Below are positions 26,088-34,544 of a stretch of DNA of 64,000 nt, one piece after another. Location: NCBI RefSeq assembly GCF_030766725.1, contig NZ_JARQWR010000008.1, forward strand, positions 124,001 through 188,000, given 5' to 3'. The position numbers and the translations under genes were made by a program. The stretch comes from Flavobacterium aerium. GTDB taxonomy: Bacteria > Bacteroidota > Bacteroidia > Flavobacteriales > Flavobacteriaceae. The notes under the pieces were generated by a model. That model saw nothing but the letters and a program-made list of their open reading frames with translations, was not told the origin of the DNA and did not search any database. Each line of letters opens with the position of its first letter. Position 1 is the stretch's first letter.

Positions 26088-26765
26088 ATGAAAATATTAA
26101 TCATTGAAGACGAAATTGAATTAGCCGAAAGTATAGCGGAATACCTATCAGGTGAAAATTATATTTGTGAATTTGCGGCCACGTTTCAGCAGGCTCAGCA
26201 CAAAATAGAATCATTCAGTTACGATTGTATTTTATTGGATATTATGTTGCCCGGCGGAGATGGTATGAAGATTCTTTCAGCATTAAAGAAAGAAAACAAA
26301 GAAGACGGGGTGATAATAATTTCTGCAAAAGATTCTTTGGACGATAAAATTACAGGATTACAATTTGGAGCAGATGATTACTTGGCAAAACCATTTCATT
26401 TATCGGAACTTGCAGCCCGAATCTATTCTGTAATTCGAAGAAGACAATTTTCAAATTCCAATAGTATAGAACAAAATGAATTGCATATCGATTTGTTATC
26501 TAAAACAGTTTCAGTAAATAATAAAACGGTTATATTAACCAAAAAAGAATTTGATTTGTTGCTCTATTTTATAGGAAATAAAAATCGGGTAATTTCAAAA
26601 AGCACATTGGCAGAAAATCTTTCAGGTGACCTAGCTGAGATGCTAGATAATTATGATTTTGTATATGCCCACATTAAAAATTTAAAAAAGAAACTAACAG
26701 AAGCAGGATGCGAGACGTATCTTAAAACAATTTATGGGACAGGATATAGATGGGAAAGTGAGTAA
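26088..26765 (+). CDS. OmpR-family response regulator
   Basis: A 225-residue two-domain regulator. The receiver has the acidic pocket IIEDE (5-9), phospho-acceptor D51 in ILLDIMLPGGDG, and K101 in DDYLAKPF. The C-terminal winged helix shows LTKKEFDLLLYFIGNKNRVI and ends IYGTGYRWE. It overlaps the histidine kinase gene by 32 bases, a standard two-component pair of the RprY/RprX kind in Bacteroidota. The receptor gene directly downstream is a likely target. Confidence 0.94.
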   Translation: MKILIIEDEIELAESIAEYLSGENYICEFAATFQQAQHKIESFSYDCILLDIMLPGGDGMKILSALKKENKEDGVIIISAKDSLDDKITGLQFGADDYLAKPFHLSELAARIYSVIRRRQFSNSNSIEQNELHIDLLSKTVSVNNKTVILTKKEFDLLLYFIGNKNRVISKSTLAENLSGDLAEMLDNYDFVYAHIKNLKKKLTEAGCETYLKTIYGTGYRWESE

Positions 26766-28041
26766 GTTATTACAAAAGCCTTTCAAGATTTTTACAGTAT
26801 ATGCGCTTTTAGTTTTATTAGCGAGTATTCCCGTATATTATTTTATCGTAGATCGAATTTGGCTAGGGGAATTGGATGAACATAATGAAACGATTGCTCA
26901 GAAAATAGAAAAGGAATTAAATGCGTTACAGTTAAATGACAACGAACTTGATTACAGTCTAAAACTATGGAATAAGGTACAACCTGGAACTAATTTAGTA
27001 GAAATTAAAGACGGTGTTAAGAAACAAGATTCAATCTACATCGTACTACGTCCAAATCCGTATGATATAAAAGATATTAATCGTTATAGATGCCTTTCCA
27101 GATCGATCCATCTGAATGAAAAAATATACCATCTCACGGTAGAGACAAATGTTGAAGAAACAGAAGAAACCATTGTCGCTATTGCAATCATTACATTTTT
27201 CTTTTTTGTACTACTAGTTGTTGGTTTTCTAATTTTAAACAAAAGATTATCGGCACAAATATGGAAACCATTTCAAAGCACATTGAATAAGCTCAAAGCG
27301 TTTAATTTGAATGGATTAGAGAATATAGAGTTGGAGAAATCCGATATTGTTGAGTTTGAAGAATTAAATGCTGTTTTAAATAAACTTATTGAAGGAAATA
27401 TTTCGGCTTTTCGTATGCAAAAAGAATTTACAGAGAATGCCTCTCATGAACTACAAACCCCTTTAGCAATTATTCGATCCAAAATTGATTTGTTATTGCA
27501 AACAGAATCCCTAACGGTAGATCAATATAATATTATTGAAGATATAAATAAGGTTATTACGAAAGTGTCCCGAATCAATAGAAATCTATTATTGCTTTCC
27601 AAAATTGAAAATCAGCAATATTCTCAAAAAGAAGAGATAAATATTAGCATGGTTTTACATGAAAATCTTACTTCTTTACAAGAATATCTTGAAGATAAGA
27701 GTATACATTTGGATGTAAAAGTGTTGGATAATGTTCTCTTATCAGGAAATAAAGTTTTGATTGAAATTATGATGAATAACTTGATTTTAAATGCGATCCG
27801 ACACAACTATGAACATGGAACCATTGAAGTTGAATTATTCGAAAATAAACTTATTATTTCTAATTCTGGTAAGATCGCTTTGAAAGAAGAAAATTTGTTT
27901 AGACGATTTTCTGGTGCTACTACGGAGAAGGTAGGTAGCGGTTTAGGACTGGCAATTGTGAAAGAAATATGCAATTCATACCATTGGAACATACACTATA
28001 ACTTTATAGATAATACACATCAATTTACCGTAACCTTTTAA
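26734..28041 (+). CDS. sensor histidine kinase, partner of the OmpR regulator
   Basis: A 435-residue kinase with two transmembrane helices (about 20-38 and 147-168) around a periplasmic domain of about 110 residues. HAMP-like linker, H-box ENASHELQTPL with H238, N-box MNNLILNAIRHN, and G-box EKVGSGLGLAIVKEI. The ATG at 26734 overlaps the regulator gene by 32 bases; a GTG at 26758 would shorten the overlap to 8 bases and remove the charged first eight residues, and is a reasonable alternative. The signal is unknown. Confidence 0.92.
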   Translation: MGQDIDGKVSKLLQKPFKIFTVYALLVLLASIPVYYFIVDRIWLGELDEHNETIAQKIEKELNALQLNDNELDYSLKLWNKVQPGTNLVEIKDGVKKQDSIYIVLRPNPYDIKDINRYRCLSRSIHLNEKIYHLTVETNVEETEETIVAIAIITFFFFVLLVVGFLILNKRLSAQIWKPFQSTLNKLKAFNLNGLENIELEKSDIVEFEELNAVLNKLIEGNISAFRMQKEFTENASHELQTPLAIIRSKIDLLLQTESLTVDQYNIIEDINKVITKVSRINRNLLLLSKIENQQYSQKEEINISMVLHENLTSLQEYLEDKSIHLDVKVLDNVLLSGNKVLIEIMMNNLILNAIRHNYEHGTIEVELFENKLIISNSGKIALKEENLFRRFSGATTEKVGSGLGLAIVKEICNSYHWNIHYNFIDNTHQFTVTF

Positions 28042-28099
28042 ATTCAGAATTTCTTCTAAATTGTGTACGAGCTTTGTTGAAATTAAAAAATAGATTTCG

Positions 28100-30508
28100 A
28101 TGAAACGCACAATTTTGATTACCTTTTTTCTGCTTTTTAGACTGATAAGCCATGCTCAGGATACAAAAGTAACGCTATCGGGTGAAGTGATAGATAAAGA
28201 AATGAAAAGCGGATTCCCATACGCAAATGTTGTATTGAAAAATACTAAAAGCAATACATTTGTTACGGGAACAATTACTAATGAAGCAGGACGATTTGTG
28301 CTTCCAGAAATTCAACAAGGAGAGTACGAACTTACAATTACTTACTTAGGATATAAACCCTACAGTCGGAATATCTTAGTCGGAAAGCTAAGTTCATTTC
28401 TAGACTTAGGGAAATTCGAACTAGAAGAAGATGCCAATACTTTAGAAGAAGTGGTGGTGGAAGCCCGCACAGAAGAAATATCGTCCAAAATGGATAAAAA
28501 AACCTTCAATATTCAAGAGAACATAAGCCAACAAGGAGGTTCAGCCTTGCAGGTTATGCGAAATTTGCCAAGTATCACGGTAGATCAGGCCGGTAAGGTA
28601 CAATTAAGAGGAAGCGATAAAGTTATGGTTCTTATTGATGGAAAACAGACTGCATTAACAGGATTTGGAAGTCAAGCAGGATTAGATAATATACCTGCAT
28701 CCGCTATTGAAAAAATTGAAGTGATAAATAATCCATCTGCAAAATTTGATGCAAATGGAAATGCGGGAATTATCAATATTATTTTCAAAAAAAATAAACA
28801 AAATGGGTTTAATGGTAAAGTAGGAATGACTTCGGGAATTGGCGCTTTGGGAATTAAAAAGGAAAATTTGCCAAGCATACGACCACAATATAAACTCAAT
28901 CCCAAAAATAATCCATCGCTATCCTTAAATTACAGAACAGATAAAGCCAATTGGTTCTTTCAAGGAGATTTGCTTTCGCAAAAAGCCCTCAATAAGAATG
29001 AATTTACAGATCGTTTGTATAATGATGGATCAATTGTAAGACAACAATATCAGGAGAACAGAACACAGACAGCTACAACTCTAAAAATGGGAGTAGACTT
29101 ATACCCTAATGAGAATAATACATTTAGTTTTTCAGCATTATACAATAGAGAAGCCCATATTGATCGTGGAGATTTGCCTTATTTTAATGAAGACTATTCC
29201 GTTCGAAATAGATTGTGGCAATTTTATGAAGATGAAGTAAATACCGCCTTGGGATTATCTGGAACCTATGTACATAAATTTAAAAAGCCAGGTCAGACAC
29301 TAAATGTGAATTTTAATTATACATTCCATCGTGAAGATGAAAAGTATTTTATGACCGACATAAAGCCAACAATACAAGGAAATGACGCCTTTAAGCTTAT
29401 AGCAGATCAAAATGTAACAGATATTAATGTAGATTATGTAAAGCCCCTAAAGCATGGTAAAATTGAACTAGGCACAAAATTTCGTTGGCGTTATATTGCA
29501 ACAGATATGTTATTTATTCCCGGTGCAAATTCCATGTTAGACACGGATGCAGATGGTTGGGCAGATTATAATGAATTCATCCCTGCAGTGTATGGTAATT
29601 ACGTATTTGAATCTAAAAACTTTGAGTTAGAAGCAGGAGTTAGATTAGAATATGCGAGTATCGATTATAAAATAATTCCAACACATAATACCTATAAAAG
29701 TGACGGCTATACTTATTTTCAGCCTTTCCCAAATCTCCGACTTACTTATTTGATGAATGATCGCAATAAGATTTCATTCTTTTACAATAGAAGAGTTGAT
29801 AGACCTGATGAACAAGATTTGAGAATATTTCCAAAATATGACGATCCTGAGATATTGAAAACAGGTAATCCATTATTAAAGCCACAGTTTACTCAAACCT
29901 TAGAGTTAGGCTATAAAATGAATTGGAATACGGGATCTATATATTCTAGTATTTATCATAGAATTACCCAAGATATATTAACACGCATACTTACAAATGT
30001 TCCAACGACTACAGTAATAAATTCAATTTCTCAAAATGCGGATAAAGGTTTTAATACTGGGATTGAAATTATCTTAAATCAAGAAGTTACGAGTTGGTTT
30101 ACTACAAATGTGAGCCTAAATGGGTATCAAAATAGAATTAATGCATTTACTATTGAAAATACATATCCAATACCAATTTCTTACAGCGCCAAAGAACAAA
30201 AAAATTACGCTGGAAATGTAAAACTAAATGAGATTTTCAAATTGCCAAAACAAATTGATTTCCAAGTGACAGGAGTTTATATGACTTCAGATATTATTCC
30301 TCAAGGAAAAATAAAATCGAGATTTTCAATTGATTTAGGAATCAAGAAAATTATTCAAAAAGGAAGAGGAGAATTGTTTGTGAATGTTAGTGACCTTACA
30401 AATTCAATGCGAATTAAGAAAGAAATTGATGGAGATGGATTTCAGATTAGAAGTACAGATTTCTACGAAACACAAGTGTTTAGACTAGGATACAGTTATA
30501 AGTTTTAA
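28100..30508 (+). CDS. TonB-type outer-membrane beta-barrel receptor with carboxypeptidase-like domain
   Basis: An 802-residue outer-membrane protein with a signal peptide ending HAQ (20). A carboxypeptidase-regulatory-like domain follows (about 23-105; SGFPYANVVLKNTKS, YELTITYLGYKPY). Then comes a plug-like segment (about 118-235; LRGSDKVMVLIDGKQTAL, IEKIEVINNPSAKFDANGNA) and a 550-residue barrel ending in FRLGYSYKF. Residues 481-492 (DTDADGWADYNE) match a 12-residue EF-hand calcium loop and would lie in a barrel loop. It is 58 bases downstream of the two-component pair and is probably controlled by it. The ligand is unknown; no SusD partner is present. Confidence 0.88.
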   Translation: MKRTILITFFLLFRLISHAQDTKVTLSGEVIDKEMKSGFPYANVVLKNTKSNTFVTGTITNEAGRFVLPEIQQGEYELTITYLGYKPYSRNILVGKLSSFLDLGKFELEEDANTLEEVVVEARTEEISSKMDKKTFNIQENISQQGGSALQVMRNLPSITVDQAGKVQLRGSDKVMVLIDGKQTALTGFGSQAGLDNIPASAIEKIEVINNPSAKFDANGNAGIINIIFKKNKQNGFNGKVGMTSGIGALGIKKENLPSIRPQYKLNPKNNPSLSLNYRTDKANWFFQGDLLSQKALNKNEFTDRLYNDGSIVRQQYQENRTQTATTLKMGVDLYPNENNTFSFSALYNREAHIDRGDLPYFNEDYSVRNRLWQFYEDEVNTALGLSGTYVHKFKKPGQTLNVNFNYTFHREDEKYFMTDIKPTIQGNDAFKLIADQNVTDINVDYVKPLKHGKIELGTKFRWRYIATDMLFIPGANSMLDTDADGWADYNEFIPAVYGNYVFESKNFELEAGVRLEYASIDYKIIPTHNTYKSDGYTYFQPFPNLRLTYLMNDRNKISFFYNRRVDRPDEQDLRIFPKYDDPEILKTGNPLLKPQFTQTLELGYKMNWNTGSIYSSIYHRITQDILTRILTNVPTTTVINSISQNADKGFNTGIEIILNQEVTSWFTTNVSLNGYQNRINAFTIENTYPIPISYSAKEQKNYAGNVKLNEIFKLPKQIDFQVTGVYMTSDIIPQGKIKSRFSIDLGIKKIIQKGRGELFVNVSDLTNSMRIKKEIDGDGFQIRSTDFYETQVFRLGYSYKF

Positions 30509-30530
30509 AATTCAGGAATATTCATAAAAT

Positions 30531-30560
30531 AAAAAAACTCACCATTTGGTGAGTTTTTTT
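30531..30560. terminator. bidirectional terminator after the receptor gene
   Basis: A CTCACCA/TGGTGAG stem with a short TT-centred loop is flanked by A7 and T8 runs, between two converging genes. Confidence 0.8.
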
Positions 30561-30578
30561 TGAGAGAGGATTAATATA

Positions 30579-30902
30579 TTAATGTGTCAACTTTTTCAAT
30601 ACTTCAGGTTTTGCATCTAATTTTGCCATTTGCTCTTGAGATAACGTAGCTCTTAGTTTTGCGTCGATAACTTTAGAAAGCTCATTAATTCTTTCTTTAG
30701 ACAGTTTGCTATTAATAATATCGCTGTTTTTGTAAACGAATAATTGGTAAATGTCATGTTTCATTGGATCTTGCAATGGGACAATTTTTACTAACTGTTC
30801 TATGTTCTCTTGGGCAGCCTTTGCAACAGCTTTATTTTCCTGTGCATTTGCGTTAATTGCGAAAGCAAAAAATAACGTGATAATGGCAATTATTTTTTTC
30901 AT
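30579..30902 (-). CDS. small periplasmic helical protein (possibly Spy-like)
   Basis: A 107-residue protein with a clean signal peptide (IITLFFAFAINANAQ). The mature part is helical and charged, with LSKERINELSKVIDAKLRAT followed by LSQEQMAKLDAKPEVL, reminiscent of the LTPEQ-type repeats of Spy/CpxP-like proteins. There is no cysteine. It is downstream of the DUF4890-like gene on the same strand and converges with the receptor gene. A chaperone or stress role is only an analogy. Confidence 0.65.
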   Translation of the reverse strand: MKKIIAIITLFFAFAINANAQENKAVAKAAQENIEQLVKIVPLQDPMKHDIYQLFVYKNSDIINSKLSKERINELSKVIDAKLRATLSQEQMAKLDAKPEVLKKLTH

Positions 30903-30971
30903 AAGTTTAAATAGTTTGGTATTTTATTGTCCAAATCTAATTAATTTATGATACAATACAAAATTAATTTA

Positions 30972-31433
30972 TTATTTGTCCATTTTTTTTGAATCTCTTT
31001 TTTTATTATGCATTCTGTGAGCAAATTTTGCTTTTTGATCATCTTTTGCTTTTTCCCATTTAGCAAATTGTTCTGTAGAAAGGATTTTTTTCATTTTATC
31101 TTTTCTAACAATTTGGTCATCTAAACGTTTGCTTGCTTTAGCATAACGCTCATCTGCAGAAAGTTTTTGATCTGAAGTTGTATTGTTTTTTCTCTCATTC
31201 ATTCGAATCTCTCTGTTCTTTTGATCTTCTTGCAAAAGCGTTTTAACATCTTTTTGTTGAGAAGCACTTAGACCTAAATCAAGGGTCATTTTTTTTACTT
31301 GCAATTCAACTCTTTGTTCAGGAGTAAATTGTTCAACCTGAGGTTTGCTCTTACGATCTTGAGGAGCATTCTTTTCTTGTGCAAATGTTGTAAAACTAAC
31401 AACCATTAATGCCGCAATAACTAACTTTTTCAT
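30972..31433 (-). CDS. DUF4890/Spy-like periplasmic protein
   Basis: A 153-residue exported protein (signal peptide ending VSFTTFAQ). It contains two related helical units: FTPEQRVELQVKKMTLDLGL plus SASQQKDVKTLLQE, and a later MKKILSTEQFAKWEKAKDD. This pattern is typical of DUF4890 and of Spy-like periplasmic chaperones. It is very rich in Lys and Arg at its end. It precedes the 107-residue protein on the minus strand and is divergent from the copper-like locus. Confidence 0.75.
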   Translation of the reverse strand: MKKLVIAALMVVSFTTFAQEKNAPQDRKSKPQVEQFTPEQRVELQVKKMTLDLGLSASQQKDVKTLLQEDQKNREIRMNERKNNTTSDQKLSADERYAKASKRLDDQIVRKDKMKKILSTEQFAKWEKAKDDQKAKFAHRMHNKKRDSKKMDK

Positions 31434-31520
31434 AAATTCTTTTTTTTAAAGGTTATTGAGATAAGACATTAAAATCCTGAAAAGGTTTAATTTATGTCAA
31501 AAATAATGTCGTACGGAGGC

Positions 31521-31549
31521 TTTGTTTCCGTTTTTGATTTGTATTTTTG
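31521..31549 (+). promoter_or_regulatory. promoter immediately before the first Cys-motif gene
   Basis: TTTG (31521-31524), a 17-base spacer and TATTTTTG (31542-31549) resemble the Bacteroidota -33/-7 pattern. The predicted transcription start coincides with or directly precedes the GTG at 31554, so the message may be leaderless. It also shows that the longer frame starting at 31494 would begin inside the promoter. Confidence 0.5.
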
Positions 31550-31553
31550 CCCC

Positions 31554-31928
31554 GTGAAAAAATACCTAGTAATCATATCAATGTTAATCTTGTTGAAACC
31601 AGTTCTACCGGTTTTACAATACGCCATTAACTACGATTATATTGCAACAGTATTATGTGTGAATAAAGATAAGCCCGCTATGGCTTGTAATGGAAAATGT
31701 CATTTGATGAAAGAATTGGCCAAAGCATCAGAAGATGAAAAACCAATCTCATCCGATAAGAAAAACACTGTGGTAGAAACAGTACACTTGTTTATCGAAG
31801 ATATTAAACCATTTGAATTCAATTCTTTCAACACCGCTTTGTATTCAAAATTAGAAACCAAGTATATTAATCTATATACTCATTTGGAATTAACTTCAAT
31901 ATTCCATCCACCAACCTTTACGGCCTAA
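31554..31928 (+). CDS. Cys-motif small exported/membrane protein, copy 1
   Basis: A 124-residue product if read from the GTG at 31554, giving the signal-like start (M)KKYLVIISMLILLKPVLP. An ATG at 31494 would add 20 residues but lies upstream of the promoter element. Shared with copy 2: YDYI..VLC, then NKD.P.M.CNGKC.LMKELAK and DEKP.S.DKKN, giving C-x9-C-x3-C, and an FxPP near the C-terminus. I know of no characterised function. The three cysteines with a Met nearby would suit Cu(I) or a disulphide, and the following MbnP/MbnH-like genes favour copper. Inference only. Confidence 0.65.
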   Translation: MKKYLVIISMLILLKPVLPVLQYAINYDYIATVLCVNKDKPAMACNGKCHLMKELAKASEDEKPISSDKKNTVVETVHLFIEDIKPFEFNSFNTALYSKLETKYINLYTHLELTSIFHPPTFTA

Positions 31929-31947
31929 ATAAAACGATAGAATAACT

Positions 31948-32079
31948 ATGCCTATTATTTTCGATTATCCAGTCGAGAATCATATTGCTATAATTTCTAT
32001 TGTACTCTATCTATTGTTGGAATACTTCCAAAATAGAAATCATCACACATTTATTTTAATGCAAATAGCTTTGATATAA
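31948..32079 (+). CDS. possible 43-residue single-helix peptide
   Basis: An ATG at 31948 opens a 43-codon frame between the two Cys-motif genes. The product starts MPIIFDYPVENHIAIISIVL and has one hydrophobic helix, then a His/Asn-rich stretch. There is no recognisable family, and it may be chance in A+T-rich DNA. Confidence 0.2.
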   Translation: MPIIFDYPVENHIAIISIVLYLLLEYFQNRNHHTFILMQIALI

Positions 32080-32162
32080 AGCTAGAATTGCATGCCATTA
32101 AAACAAAACAATAAATCGACGGAATACATTCAAAGTGTTCCGAATGAAATGTTTATACTATT

Positions 32163-32543
32163 TTGAAAAAACTTTTAGTCATCATAACATTGTCAATACT
32201 ATTGAAGCCTATTTTTCCGGTTTTTCAATACATACTTCAATATGATTACATCACGAAGGTACTTTGTGAGAACAAAGATATACCAATTATGGGATGTAAT
32301 GGGAAGTGCTATTTGATGAAGGAATTGGCTAAATCATCTGCAGATGAAAAGCCTTCTTCAACCGACAAAAAGAATAGTACTATTGAAGTAGTGTATCTTT
32401 TTATTGAAGCATTACCGGATTTTAATATACTTCGTTTTGTTGATAATACCCTAAAGCATATTCCATTGCTTTATACAAATTTATATACCCACTTTAATTC
32501 ATCCTTTGTATTTCGTCCTCCCATTTTAAAATTTAATCTATAG
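32163..32543 (+). CDS. Cys-motif small exported/membrane protein, copy 2
   Basis: A 126-residue paralogue of the gene at 31554, read from a TTG codon to give (M)KKLLVIITLSILLKPIFP; no in-frame ATG gives this start. The key motif is LCENKDIPIMGCNGKCYLMK with the same C-x9-C-x3-C spacing, followed by ELAKSSADEKPSSTDKKN and a C-terminal FRPP. The two copies are alike in the first 70 residues and diverge later. It lies 86 bases upstream of the MbnP-like gene and is probably in the same operon. Confidence 0.65.
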   Translation: MKKLLVIITLSILLKPIFPVFQYILQYDYITKVLCENKDIPIMGCNGKCYLMKELAKSSADEKPSSTDKKNSTIEVVYLFIEALPDFNILRFVDNTLKHIPLLYTNLYTHFNSSFVFRPPILKFNL

Positions 32544-32629
32544 CCTTTACAGGCAAATTTGAATACGTCCATCATTTGGATGCATTCAATGATTAATTAT
32601 AAATATTTTAAACAATAAATTGGATTACA

Positions 32630-33439
32630 ATGAACTTTACATTAAGAAATATAGTAGCAATAGCTGCATTTGCAGTAGTATTTACATCATGCAGTAATGA
32701 TGATGATGCCATCACAGCCGTAGATGGAAAAGGAGAAGTTGAACTTACGTTCGATAACTCGGTTAATGGAGATAACCTAATTTTAGGAACGACCTACACG
32801 AACTCAAATAATGAAACTTTAAAAATTAATCGCTTCTCTTATATCGTGAGCAACTTTGTTCTAATTGACGATAAGGGGCAAGAATATACATATCCAAAAG
32901 ATAAAAGCTATTTTGTGATTAGTGAAGAAGCAAATAAAACAACTTTTCATTTAGAGAATATTCCAGTTGGAAACTATACTAAAATAAAATTTGGATTAGG
33001 AGTAGATCAAGCAAAATATGCAACAGGAGAATTAGCCCAACAAGAATTTTGGGATGAAGCTGCGGCAAACAATTTAACTTGGACTTGGTCTACAGGATAT
33101 AGATTCATCAATTTTGAAGGAACATTTAGTTCCCCAGCTGTAACAGGATCAAAAGCATACCAAGTACACTTAGGAAGTAATAGTGCAACAGATAATTACA
33201 GAGAGGTAACCCTTAGTTTTCCTACTACGGCACGTGTAAGAACAGATGCTTTCCCTTCAGTTCACTTGATAACAGATGTGAATAAAGTATTGGACGGAGA
33301 AACTAAAATCAAATTGTCTGAAGCAATGAATGGAGCAGGAACAGCGGCAACAATAATGGGTGGAGCAAAGTTGATTTCAATAGCAAATAATACGAAAGGA
33401 ATGTTTGTTGTAGATCACGTACACGCTACAGGACACTAG
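32630..33439 (+). CDS. MbnP-like copper-associated lipoprotein
   Basis: A 269-residue lipoprotein (lipobox FTSC, Cys 21, then SNDDD as an export-type acidic tail). The MbnP-family signature is LTWTWSTGYRFINFEG (149-164) after YTKIKFGLGVD and EFWDEAAANN. In methanotroph MbnP a tryptophan is oxidised to kynurenine by the dihaem enzyme MbnH, creating a Cu(I)-binding site. W151 and W153 are candidates here. The MbnH-like peroxidase gene follows 53 bases later. Methanobactin synthesis genes are not seen, so a broader copper role is likely. Confidence 0.85.
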   Translation: MNFTLRNIVAIAAFAVVFTSCSNDDDAITAVDGKGEVELTFDNSVNGDNLILGTTYTNSNNETLKINRFSYIVSNFVLIDDKGQEYTYPKDKSYFVISEEANKTTFHLENIPVGNYTKIKFGLGVDQAKYATGELAQQEFWDEAAANNLTWTWSTGYRFINFEGTFSSPAVTGSKAYQVHLGSNSATDNYREVTLSFPTTARVRTDAFPSVHLITDVNKVLDGETKIKLSEAMNGAGTAATIMGGAKLISIANNTKGMFVVDHVHATGH

Positions 33440-33492
33440 TATATAACGTATGAAGCGAGTGTAGCACCGTTGCGCTCGCATACTTTTTACAG

Positions 33493-34539
33493 ATGAAAAA
33501 ATACATATCTATACTATTGATGGCAACCCTTTGGAGTTGCCAGTCGAACGATGATAGCAGCTATACGGAGATTAATGAACCATTGGAATTTAAAAAACCA
33601 TCTAATTTTCCTGATTTAACCTATAATATGGGTAATAATCCGCCAACGCAAAAGGGATTTGAATTAGGGAGAAAGTTATTCTATGATGTCCGACTTTCTT
33701 CGGATGGTACAGTGTCGTGTTCATTTTGTCACGAGCAAGCCTATGCCTTTACACACCATGGTCATGATTTTAGCCATGGAGTAAATAATCTAGAAGGGAT
33801 ACGAAATGCTCCGGCAGTTCAGAACATGGCTTTTCAATCAGAATACTTCTATGATGGAGCTTCAAATAATCTTGAAATGCTATCGATTGCACCCATTCAT
33901 AATCCAGTGGAAATGAATGAAACATTGGCTAATATTGTGCTGAAATTAAAGGATGATCCTCAATATAAAAAACTATTTTCTGCTGCTTTTGCAAATGGAG
34001 AAATCAGTTCAAATAACCTATTGAAAGCCTTAGCACAATTCATGACCATGATGGTTTCCAGTAATTCGAAATACGATAAATACGTTCGAAATGAACCTGG
34101 AGGAGCCTTAACCAGTCAGGAGCTTCAAGGATTGAATCTTTTTCAGGTAAAATGTGCCAGTTGTCATGCAACAGATTTATTTACCGATAGCTCTTTTAGA
34201 AATAATGGACTGCCGCCAAATCCGCATTTAGATGATAAAGGAAGAGAAGTAGTGACGGGATTTGATGATGACCGATACAAATTCAAAGTGCCTAGTTTGC
34301 GTAATGTTGAAAAAACAGGACCCTACATGCACGATGGACGATTTGGATCACTAGAGTCTGTTTTGAATTTCTATACCAATGGAGTTCAACATTCGGTCAC
34401 ATTAGACCCGCTATTGAATCAAAACGGAACTTTGGGTATCTCATTGTCACCAGAAGATAAAACAGCCTTAATTGCCTTCTTAAAAACGTTAACGGACCAA
34501 CAATATATTGCTGATCCAAGATTTTATTACAAAACATAA
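33493..34539 (+). CDS. MbnH/MauG-like dihaem cytochrome c peroxidase family protein
   Basis: A 348-residue lipoprotein (MATLWSC, Cys 16) with two c-type haem sites: CSFCH (76-80) and CASCH (221-225). Family segments are GFELGRKLFYDVRLSSDGT, the His-rich FTHHGHDFSHG, RNAPAVQNMAF, and the C-terminal TGPYMHDGRFGSLESVLNFY. Dihaem enzymes of this kind either reduce peroxide or, as in MauG and MbnH, oxidise residues of a partner protein. Its position directly after the MbnP-like gene favours the MbnH role. The barrel gene follows after 5 bases, so these are cotranscribed. Confidence 0.88.
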   Translation: MKKYISILLMATLWSCQSNDDSSYTEINEPLEFKKPSNFPDLTYNMGNNPPTQKGFELGRKLFYDVRLSSDGTVSCSFCHEQAYAFTHHGHDFSHGVNNLEGIRNAPAVQNMAFQSEYFYDGASNNLEMLSIAPIHNPVEMNETLANIVLKLKDDPQYKKLFSAAFANGEISSNNLLKALAQFMTMMVSSNSKYDKYVRNEPGGALTSQELQGLNLFQVKCASCHATDLFTDSSFRNNGLPPNPHLDDKGREVVTGFDDDRYKFKVPSLRNVEKTGPYMHDGRFGSLESVLNFYTNGVQHSVTLDPLLNQNGTLGISLSPEDKTALIAFLKTLTDQQYIADPRFYYKT

Positions 34540-34544
34540 ATACA

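Noticed and set aside
31494..31553. Extended N-terminus for the first Cys-motif protein from the ATG at 31494
   Set aside because: The extra 20 codons overlap a TTTG/TATTTTTG promoter and add a non-signal-like segment before a good signal-like start at the GTG at 31554.
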